From JAKEGK01 sp050116575 (GTDB lineage Bacteria; Pseudomonadota; Gammaproteobacteria; SZUA-152), in the NCBI GenBank assembly GCA_050116575.1, contig JASFOJ010000165.1, positions 1-10,649 on the forward strand: a stretch of DNA of 10,649 nucleotides, read 5' to 3'. The position numbers and the translations under genes are program-made. The notes under the pieces were generated by a model. The model ran no database searches. It worked only from the letters and a program-made list of their open reading frames with translations, and was not told the origin of the DNA. This document shows, piece after piece, positions 1-4,761 of this stretch. How positions within the stretch are numbered: position 1 is the stretch's first letter; the number at the start of each line of letters is the position of its first letter.

Positions 1-1021
1 GATGGGCGTCGTCTTTCTGATTATAATAAGACGCCAGGAAACCTTCTTCGATTGCGCCTGCTGCTTTGGCAAAGCGGCCTTCCACCGGCAACAGCAGCGC
101 GATTTGCGCCGGCCGTCCCAGGGCTTCCGGTTGCTGGGCGATAATGGTTTTGAGGATGGAAAAGTTCACCGGGTGATTGGGGTATTGTTGCAGCCAGTTG
201 TCGATTTGTTGTTGCGCCTGGGTTTCATCGCCCACGGTTTTGGCAATATAGGCCAGGGCAACCCAACCCTGCATTTCCTCGTCAAAGGGTTGATCGCTTA
301 ACGAGGACAATTGGGATGGCGTCAGCTCCTGCAGGTCGCGCAGGATGATTTCCTGGTTTTCTTCAATTTGTTCGTCATCTTTAATCAAGTTATTGAGAGA
401 ATGACGGGCCATGGCGGAACCGGCATAATCGCCAATGGCATAAAAGGCATCAATGCGTTTGTTGTAATAATCCTTTTGCAGGTCATTGTCGGCAGTGCTG
501 ATCAGGCTGGCAATGGAGTTGAGCCGGTCGACTGCCTGTTGCGGTTGTTGTTGTGCCAGTGCCAGCTGGGCAGACAATAAGGATTTGCGGATGTGAAAGC
601 TGGTGTCCAGATTAGCGACGTTAATTTCGTTAAGTATCTGCTCAGCCTGTAACAGATAGTTGCCCTGCAGTAGTAACGAGGCGATTTGTAACTGGTATTC
701 CTGTTTTTGGGGCGGCGCGACACTGGCCGCCAGCTCTGACAACAGCAGCGCGGCATCCAGGTACCGGCCCATGTTGATGAGGTTCTTGGCCGGATTTTCA
801 AAACGCTGTTTGGCTTCGCGTTCACTCGGCGCCGCCGTCGGAGGAATGGGGGCTTCGCCTTCCGGTTTTTGTACCGTGGATGGAAAGCCGGAGGGTTTTT
901 CCTCGGCCGGCGGTGTGGGTTTACGGGGCGCGCCGCCGCAGGAAACCAGCACGATGACCGCGGTGGTGATACAAAACGAGCGAAACAGAATGCCGGGGTA
1001 TGTTCGAGTCAATTTAATCAT
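1..1021 (-). CDS. lpoA: Penicillin-binding protein activator LpoA (N-terminal half, runs off the window)
   Basis: The frame is open from an ATG at 1021 to the window edge, giving 340 residues; E. coli LpoA has about 680, so roughly half is present. Residues 1-28 form a lipoprotein signal with the lipobox LVSC and acylated Cys28. The next residues are Gly-Gly, without the Asp that retains lipoproteins in the inner membrane, so outer-membrane sorting is expected. A Pro/Glu-rich linker follows (about 31-62), then an alanine- and glutamine-rich helical TPR-like region. From about residue 303 comes IALLLPVEGRFAKAAGA, the first strand of the periplasmic-binding-like C-terminal domain. In the family, LpoA crosses the periplasm to stimulate the bifunctional synthase PBP1A. 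It diverges from rsmI, as in E. coli. No clear Shine-Dalgarno sequence precedes the ATG. Product assignment is firm; the exact start is supported by the position of the signal peptide. Confidence 0.92.
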   Translation of the reverse strand, partial: MIKLTRTYPGILFRSFCITTAVIVLVSCGGAPRKPTPPAEEKPSGFPSTVQKPEGEAPIPPTAAPSEREAKQRFENPAKNLINMGRYLDAALLLSELAASVAPPQKQEYQLQIASLLLQGNYLLQAEQILNEINVANLDTSFHIRKSLLSAQLALAQQQPQQAVDRLNSIASLISTADNDLQKDYYNKRIDAFYAIGDYAGSAMARHSLNNLIKDDEQIEENQEIILRDLQELTPSQLSSLSDQPFDEEMQGWVALAYIAKTVGDETQAQQQIDNWLQQYPNHPVNFSILKTIIAQQPEALGRPAQIALLLPVEGRFAKAAGAIEEGFLASYYNQKDDAH

Positions 1022-1056
1022 CGGTTGTATTCATCATTGAGTTTATCAGGTCTATA

Positions 1057-1076
1057 CGCAAGACTGCGGTCTTGCG
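1057..1076. repeat. 8-bp perfect inverted repeat with 4-nt loop in the lpoA leader
   Basis: CGCAAGAC and GTCTTGCG are exact reverse complements separated by TGCG. The element lies 36-55 nt upstream of the lpoA ATG. On the lpoA strand it is followed directly by TATAGA, which could be a -10 hexamer. It could be a leader hairpin in the lpoA mRNA or a binding site for a dimeric regulator. There is no T-run after it on either strand, so it is not an intrinsic terminator. Confidence 0.6.
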
Positions 1077-1129
1077 CCAGCACCGCGAGGGATACGATCG
1101 CCGTGTAAGGATAGAACAGCTGCGACACG

Positions 1130-1281
1130 ATGCAATACGATCCTATGCAATAAATACGATACCATGCAATATAAGTACCCGGGTTATGTCGCAGATATTT
1201 TCCAATATTCATCCCGTTATTGCATGGGTCATAATCGTTAGCTAACTGTTCATCGTACAATAGTAAATATTTTATGCAATA
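1130..1281. repeat. Five copies of the octamer ATGCAATA in the lpoA-rsmI spacer
   Basis: Direct copies lie at 1130-1137, 1145-1152, 1164-1171 and 1274-1281, with one inverted copy at 1218-1225. The first two are each followed by ACGAT, directly or after AAAT, so the left part looks like a degenerate tandem repeat of 15-19 bp. Most of the 309-nt spacer between the divergent lpoA and rsmI genes is taken up by this array. Possible promoter pieces for rsmI are TACAAT at 1256-1261 and TTGACC at 1294-1299, but neither has a convincing partner hexamer. No gene was found in the spacer. Confidence 0.65.
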
Positions 1282-1288
1282 ACGGGAT
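1211..1288. repeat. Perfect 15-bp inverted repeat upstream of rsmI
   Basis: ATCCCGTTATTGCAT (1211-1225) is the exact reverse complement of ATGCAATAACGGGAT (1274-1288), with 48 bp between the arms. The loop contains a 10-bp palindrome, GTTAGCTAAC, at 1237-1246. The right arm ends 42 nt before the rsmI ATG, so it may lie in the rsmI leader or across its promoter. Both arms include the octamer that recurs further left. No flanking target-site duplication is evident. Confidence 0.7.
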
Positions 1289-1330
1289 TAACATTGACCC
1301 CTTAACCCTCAGGTCATAGTCTTCTGAACC

Positions 1331-2191
1331 ATGACAAAAACTGCACAAAACGGCATTTTGTATATTGTCTCCACGCCAATTGGCAATCTCGGGGACATTA
1401 CCTATCGGGCTGTCGAGGTGTTACGACACGCGGGTCTGATAGTCGTGGAAGATTCGCGCCACAGCGCAAAGTTGCTCCAGCATTATGATATTACCGCAAC
1501 TCGCTATGTTTTACATGACCACAATGAACGGGAAAATTCCATCCACTTGATCGAAAAACTGCAACAAGGGGTGGACGTGGCGCTGATTTCCGACGCTGGT
1601 ACCCCCCTGATCAGCGATCCCGGTTATTGGCTTGTTCAGCGGGCCGTTGAGAACTCGATAAAAGTGGTGCCTGTGCCCGGGCCGAGCGCGGCAATCGCCG
1701 CGTTATCCGTTTCCGGCCTGCCCAGTGACCGGTTTTGTTTTGAAGGATTTTTACCGGCCAAGGCCGGTGCCCGGCAAAAAGCGCTACAGTCATTGGCCGG
1801 CGAACCGCGCACGCTGATTTTTTACGAGGCACCGCACCGGATAGTGGACAGTCTGCAGGATATGGTTGCGGTCTTTGGCGCGACTCGTCCTGCGGTGGTT
1901 GCCCGGGAATTGACCAAGACCTTTGAGACGGTGCTGCGGGGCAGCCTCGAGTCCCTGTTGGCGCAGGTTAGCGCCGACCCCAACCAGCAAAAAGGGGAGT
2001 TCGTGGTGCTGGTGCAGGGCATCTATCAGTCCCAACAGATTTCGCACACCGAACAGGACCATTTACTGGCGGTATTGCTGGAAGCGGTGCCAGTGAAAAC
2101 CGCGGCAGCGCTGGCATCGAAGATCAGCGGCGTGAAAAAGAACCAGTTGTACGACCGGGCGCTGCAACTGAAAAAAAACCATCCGCAATGA
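1331..2191 (+). CDS. rsmI: 16S rRNA (cytidine1402-2'-O)-methyltransferase RsmI
   Basis: The 286 residues equal the length of the E. coli enzyme. RsmI uses S-adenosylmethionine to methylate the 2'-hydroxyl of C1402 in the decoding centre of 16S rRNA, in the cytoplasm. It has the tetrapyrrole-methylase fold, with these family motifs in order: LYIVSTPIGNLGDIT (10-24), ISDAGTPLISDPGY (86-99), PGPSA (116-120), YEAPHR (165-170) and ARELTKTFE (191-199). At 40-43 the sequence reads EDSR where the family usually has EDTR, a mild change. The C-terminal helical region (about 240-286) ends in Lys and Gln. No good Shine-Dalgarno sequence precedes the ATG; the nearest AGG is about 17 nt upstream. The start is kept because the first strand begins at residue 9, as in homologues. 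The gene ends 79 nt before rnpB, with no intrinsic terminator between. Confidence 0.96.
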   Translation: MTKTAQNGILYIVSTPIGNLGDITYRAVEVLRHAGLIVVEDSRHSAKLLQHYDITATRYVLHDHNERENSIHLIEKLQQGVDVALISDAGTPLISDPGYWLVQRAVENSIKVVPVPGPSAAIAALSVSGLPSDRFCFEGFLPAKAGARQKALQSLAGEPRTLIFYEAPHRIVDSLQDMVAVFGATRPAVVARELTKTFETVLRGSLESLLAQVSADPNQQKGEFVVLVQGIYQSQQISHTEQDHLLAVLLEAVPVKTAAALASKISGVKKNQLYDRALQLKKNHPQ

Positions 2192-2235
2192 GCCCGCTAT
2201 CGCGCAAACAGCGTGGGACAGGGTCGAACTTTTAC

Positions 2236-2263
2236 TTGTATTTCATGCTAATTGCCGTATATA
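2236..2263 (+). promoter_or_regulatory. Putative sigma70 promoter of rnpB
   Basis: TTGTAT at 2236-2241 and TATATA at 2258-2263 are separated by 16 bp. The -10 ends 7 bp before 2271, the G where the RNase P RNA is expected to begin from its P1 helix. The agreement between promoter position and RNA 5' end is the main support. TATATG at 2260-2265, with an 18-bp spacer, is an alternative -10. Confidence 0.55.
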
Positions 2264-2270
2264 TGTCGAT

Positions 2271-2636
2271 GGGAGTCGGCTAAACAGTCGCGCTATCCGC
2301 AAGGATAGGGAGGAAAGTCCGGGCTCCACAGGACAGGGTGCCAGGTAACGCCTGGGGGGCGCGAGCCCACGGCCAGTGCAACAGAAAGCATACCGCCTAA
2401 GCGCCCGCTCGCGGGCGCCGGTAAGGGTGAAATGGTGCGGTAAGAGCGCACCGCGCCGGTGGCAACACGCGGCGGCACGGTAAACCCCACCCGGAGCAAG
2501 ACCAAATAGGGGAACATGTGCTTGGCACACGGTGCGGTCCGTACCGGTTCCCGGGTAGGTTGCTTGAGGTGTGCGGTGACGTACATCCAGATGAATGGCT
2601 GTTCTCGACAGAACCCGGCTTATCGGCCGGCTCCCT
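2271..2636 (+). ncRNA. rnpB: RNase P RNA component (M1 RNA, bacterial A type)
   Basis: This is the catalytic RNA that, with the RnpA protein, removes 5' leaders from precursor tRNAs. Conserved blocks appear in the right order: ACAGTCGC near the 5' end, GGAGGAAAGTCCGGGCTCC (from 2310), CAGGGTGCCAGGTAACGCCT, GGTGCGGTAAGAGCGCACCG, CCCGGAGCAAGACCAAATAG, and CAGAACCCGGCTTATCGG near the 3' end. The ends are set by helix P1: 2271-2281 pairs with 2625-2635 over 11 bp, including two G-U pairs, and TTTT follows. The length, about 365 nt, is slightly below the 377 nt of E. coli M1. Between AAATAGGGG and CCCGGGTAGG it is about 12 nt longer than I recall for E. coli, and a small hairpin (2517-2529) accounts for this. 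Reverse-strand open frames across it are chance. Confidence 0.97.
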
Positions 2637-2907
2637 TTTCCGCTGTTATCTTCCAGTGTTTGATTCGCAGTCAGATCTGTATTAAATCCCGCCACTATGG
2701 GCGTTTGTTCCTGCCGGTTGCCCGAACGGCAATATTCACATTGTTCACATTTTGTCACCAGAAGTTAATGTAGTACTTTAAGTAGGCTTTTTAACCGATT
2801 GTTGTTGTGGTTAATTAACATTCAACGACCCGCCCGACGTGACGCTTTTTGTCACCTAAGTACTTGTCCATCAAGGAAGAATTCCCCTGTTTTTAAAGAC
2901 TTTTAGC
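2637..2907. other. Gene-free spacer between rnpB and the mraZ promoter
   Basis: No coding region is supported here. It contains a GTGAC-N7-GTCAC palindrome (2839-2855), two copies of TTTTGTCACC (2750-2759 and 2847-2856), and a direct repeat TTCACATT (2735-2742 and 2744-2751). The motif AGTACTT occurs near 2772 and again near 2860. A weak 5-bp hairpin (2718-2732) has no T-run directly after it. AT-rich DNA just upstream of the mraZ -35 (about 2889-2906) could act as an UP element. Confidence 0.5.
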
Positions 2908-2937
2908 TTGACACTTGGTCAGTTTCATTCCTATAGT
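2908..2937 (+). promoter_or_regulatory. Strong sigma70 promoter of the mraZ/dcw operon
   Basis: The -35 is the full consensus TTGACA (2908-2913). The -10 is TATAGT (2932-2937), with an 18-bp spacer. Transcription should start near 2944, just ahead of the MraZ repeat ladder. This matches the known arrangement in which the main dcw promoter is controlled by MraZ binding between promoter and gene. Confidence 0.8.
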
Positions 2938-2945
2938 GTAGTAAT

Positions 2946-3000
2946 GTGGGGAAAAGTGGACATTTCTGGAAATCCATGGGTAACTGTGGCGCGTTAGGGG
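2946..3000 (+). promoter_or_regulatory. MraZ operator: TGG-type repeats at 10-bp steps
   Basis: Pentamers GTGGG, GTGGA, CTGGA, ATGGG and GTGGC end at 2950, 2960, 2970, 2980 and 2990, and AGGGG ends at 3000. The period is exactly 10 bp, with 5-nt gaps. The known MraZ site in E. coli consists of TGGGN units separated by 5 nt, three of them as I recall. Here five or six face the same side of the helix, within the predicted first 60 transcribed bases. Repression of the operon by its first product is inferred from this match. Confidence 0.85.
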
Positions 3001-3012
3001 AAATTATAGTTG
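2996..3012 (+). promoter_or_regulatory. Shine-Dalgarno sequence and TTG start of mraZ
   Basis: AGGGGA at 2996-3001 is followed after 8 nt by TTG at 3010. An in-frame TAG lies at 3007-3009, directly before it, so no start further upstream is possible. The conserved N-terminal sequence begins within a few codons after it, so TTG is essentially forced. The G-run is also the last step of the operator ladder. Confidence 0.85.
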
Positions 3013-3462
3013 TTAAGTGGGCATACTTCGATCAACCTCGATGCGAAAGGTCGGCTAGCGATACCGACCCGCTATCGCTCCTACCTGACGGAAAGTGCAG
3101 GGGGGAAATTGTGCGCCACGGTACACCCTGATGTCTGCTTGATGCTCTATCCCATCGCTGAATGGACGACGGTGCAACGCAAAGTGATGAAGTTGTCCAA
3201 TATGAATAAAAAAGCGCGTGATCTGCAGCGATTGATCATTGGTTATGCGTCCGAGCTGGAGATGGATAGCAATGGCCGGTTATTGCTTCCGCCCTCCCTG
3301 CGCGAATTCGCCGGGCTGGACAAACGAGTGGTGCTAATCGGTGTGGGCAACAAGTTCGAACTGTGGGATGAGCAGCGCTGGATCGACCGCCAGAATGCCT
3401 GGCTATCCGATAACAGCGAGGAAGGCAGCCTGACCGATGAGCTGGAACAGTTGTCGTTGTAA
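3010..3462 (+). CDS. mraZ: Transcriptional regulator MraZ
   Basis: MraZ is a DNA-binding protein that forms rings and represses the dcw operon from which it is expressed. The 150 residues are typical (E. coli has 152). Two AbrB/SpoVT-type half-domains are visible: INLDAKGRLAIPTRYR (8-23) and ELEMDSNGRLLLPPSLRE (82-99). Each carries the D-x-x-G-R core that contacts TGGG-type DNA. The C-terminus is acidic (SEEGSLTDELEQL). The start is TTG, fixed by the stop codon just before it. An adjoining promoter and a long 10-bp-spaced operator suggest autoregulation. The 3' end carries a 12-bp tandem duplication that repeats the last codons and the stop. The gene is first in the operon, 31 nt before rsmH. 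Confidence 0.97.
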   Translation: MLSGHTSINLDAKGRLAIPTRYRSYLTESAGGKLCATVHPDVCLMLYPIAEWTTVQRKVMKLSNMNKKARDLQRLIIGYASELEMDSNGRLLLPPSLREFAGLDKRVVLIGVGNKFELWDEQRWIDRQNAWLSDNSEEGSLTDELEQLSL

Positions 3463-3474
3463 CTGTCGTTGTAA
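3452..3474 (+). repeat. 12-bp tandem duplication including the mraZ stop codon
   Basis: TGTCGTTGTAA occurs at 3452-3462 and 3464-3474, a period of 12 bp. The first copy contains the mraZ stop TAA (3460-3462). The second gives another in-frame TAA (3472-3474), so read-through would add only four residues. A third in-frame TAA sits at 3496-18, that is 3478 minus 2, in the rsmH frame (3476-3478), just before the TTG run that precedes rsmH. Confidence 0.75.
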
Positions 3475-3493
3475 TTAATTGTTGTTGTCGTCA

Positions 3494-4432
3494 ATGCCCA
3501 ATGTGAACGAATTCAGCCATCAACCGGTGCTGGTCGACGAAGTGCTGGATGCACTGAACGTCAAACCCGAAGGCAAGTATATCGATGGCACGTTTGGCCG
3601 CGGCGGTCACGCGGGCCGGATCGTGGACAAACTCGATGAGCGGGGCCGGCTGCTGGTGATGGATAAAGATCCGCAGGCTATTGCCGCGGCCCGGCAAATG
3701 TTTGCGGCCGATGACAGGGTCATTATTGCCAAGGGCTCGTTTACCATGCTCGAACAACTGGCAGCTGAACAGGGATGGATGGGCGACGTGGACGGGATAT
3801 TGCTCGACCTGGGCATTTCCTCGCCCCAGGTTGATGATGCCGCCCGCGGTTTCAGTTTCCGCCGTGACGGCGCCCTGGACATGCGCATGGATACTGAATC
3901 GGGCCGCAGCGCAGCCCACTGGATCGCGCAGGTGGGTGAACGGGAGCTGGCATCGGTGCTCAAGGAATACGGCGAAGAGCGTTTCGCCAAACGTATCGCC
4001 AGAGCCATTGTGGCGGCCAGGACGGAGCAACCCATTAAGACGACCAAACAACTGGCGGCGATTATTGCGCAGGCCCATCCCCGCTGGGAAGAAGGTAAAG
4101 ATCCGGCGACCCAGAGTTTCCAGGCCATTCGGATTTTTATCAACAATGAACTGGATGATTTGAAAACCTGCCTGGGGCAGGTTATTGACGTTTTGAAAAG
4201 TGGTGGCCGACTGGCGGTTATCAGTTTCCATTCCCTGGAAGACCGTATCGTAAAACGTTTTATTCGCGACCAGTCGAAAGGGGACCGTTATCCGGCGGGG
4301 TTGCCGGTGACCCAGGCGCAACTGAATCCGATCCTTAAACCCATCGGTAAGGCTATCAAACCCGGTGAGGTGGAACTGGCGCGCAATCCCCGGGCAAGAA
4401 GCTCGGTTTTGCGGGTGGCGGAAAAAATTTGA
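3494..4432 (+). CDS. rsmH: 16S rRNA (cytosine1402-N4)-methyltransferase RsmH
   Basis: RsmH (MraW) methylates N4 of C1402 in 16S rRNA, the nucleotide that RsmI methylates on its ribose. From the ATG at 3494 it has 312 residues (E. coli 313). Motifs in order: HQPVLVDEVLDAL (9-21), the SAM-binding loop DGTFGRGGHAG (31-41), VMDKDPQAI (55-63), GILLDLGISSPQVDDAARGF (101-120) with DGALDMRMD (125-133), QSFQAIRIFINNEL (207-220), and AVISFHSLEDRIVKRF (241-256). In-frame TTG codons at 3479, 3482 and 3485 are possible starts after the TAA at 3476. None has a Shine-Dalgarno sequence, and the ATG gives the usual N-terminus. The ATG also lacks a good Shine-Dalgarno sequence, so re-initiation after mraZ is possible. 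It is the second gene of the operon. Confidence 0.96.
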   Translation: MPNVNEFSHQPVLVDEVLDALNVKPEGKYIDGTFGRGGHAGRIVDKLDERGRLLVMDKDPQAIAAARQMFAADDRVIIAKGSFTMLEQLAAEQGWMGDVDGILLDLGISSPQVDDAARGFSFRRDGALDMRMDTESGRSAAHWIAQVGERELASVLKEYGEERFAKRIARAIVAARTEQPIKTTKQLAAIIAQAHPRWEEGKDPATQSFQAIRIFINNELDDLKTCLGQVIDVLKSGGRLAVISFHSLEDRIVKRFIRDQSKGDRYPAGLPVTQAQLNPILKPIGKAIKPGEVELARNPRARSSVLRVAEKI

Positions 4433-4457
4433 AAGACAAGCGTTTGAAAGACAATCG
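4428..4457 (+). repeat. 15-bp tandem duplication including the rsmH stop codon
   Basis: TTTGAAAGACAA occurs at 4428-4439 and again at 4443-4454, with a 15-bp period; the units differ by one base near their ends. The rsmH stop TGA (4430-4432) lies in the first copy. The second copy places another TGA in frame at 4445-4447. The duplication makes up half of the 59-nt rsmH-ftsL spacer. Confidence 0.75.
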
Positions 4458-4491
4458 AAAGTAACGACAACGGGCAAGGCAAATAACAATC

Positions 4492-4761
4492 ATGACCAGG
4501 ACACAGGGAGCCGTCATTGCGTTAACCCTAATGGTACTGATATCAGGCTTGCTGGTGATTAATGCCATTCACCTTAACCGGCAAGCCTTTGTGCAAATGC
4601 AGGAATTGCAACAACAACAGGATGCAATGGAAACCGAATGGAGCCAGTTGCAGCTGGAACAGGCCACCTGGGCGGCTCATGGCCGGGTGGAAGGCATCGC
4701 CAGCCATAAACTGGGCATGAAAATACCGTCAATGGACTCAGTGTTGATTATAGAACCATGA
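4492..4761 (+). CDS. ftsL: Cell division protein FtsL
   Basis: FtsL is a small bitopic inner-membrane protein. It forms a complex with FtsB and FtsQ and activates the septal synthase FtsW-FtsI. The 89 residues comprise a very short cytoplasmic tail (about 5 residues), one membrane segment (about 6-24, AVIALTLMVLISGLLVI), then a periplasmic coiled-coil region rich in Gln, Leu and Glu (about 28-60). The C-terminal motif is LGMKIPSMDSVLIIEP (74-89). E. coli FtsL is longer (121) because of its cytoplasmic tail. Here an in-frame TAA at 4462-4464, with no start codon between it and the ATG, rules out extension. AAGG at 4476-4479 is a weak, distant Shine-Dalgarno sequence. The position between rsmH and ftsI supports the call. 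The stop overlaps the ftsI start as ATGA. Confidence 0.93.
   Translation: MTRTQGAVIALTLMVLISGLLVINAIHLNRQAFVQMQELQQQQDAMETEWSQLQLEQATWAAHGRVEGIASHKLGMKIPSMDSVLIIEP

Noticed and set aside
1014..1037. Seven-codon reverse-strand frame whose TAA overlaps the start of lpoA, as a regulatory upstream peptide
   Set aside because: It has no Shine-Dalgarno sequence, and so short a frame is easily random.
1018..1260. 80-codon reverse-strand open frame whose TGA overlaps the lpoA ATG
   Set aside because: The ATGA overlap looks attractive, but the frame is built from the repeat array and palindrome, and no known domain or good ribosome binding site is seen.
1211..1288. Reading the 15-bp inverted repeat as a miniature transposable element
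   Set aside because: No flanking target-site duplication is visible and the unit is only 78 bp; kept as a repeat of unknown role.
2718..2732. TTGCC-CGAAC-GGCAA hairpin as a terminator for rnpB
   Set aside because: Only five base pairs and no T-run directly after the stem. The TTTT after helix P1 at 2636 is also too short to call a terminator with confidence.
2243..2758. Open frames on the reverse strand, up to 171 codons
   Set aside because: They lie across the RNase P RNA gene, whose conserved blocks and P1 pairing explain the sequence; the predicted peptides are low-quality Arg/Pro-rich strings.
2839..2855. GTGAC-N7-GTCAC as a CRP site
   Set aside because: The known site needs TGTGA-N6-TCACA; here the spacing between GTGA and TCAC is too long.
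3479..3493. TTG codons as the rsmH start, adding five residues
   Set aside because: They have no Shine-Dalgarno sequence and lie in a GTT-rich repeat tract; the ATG at 3494 gives the usual length.
3491..4489. 332-codon reverse-strand open frame opposite rsmH
   Set aside because: RsmH on the plus strand has every family motif. The reverse frame is an antisense shadow with no recognisable domain.
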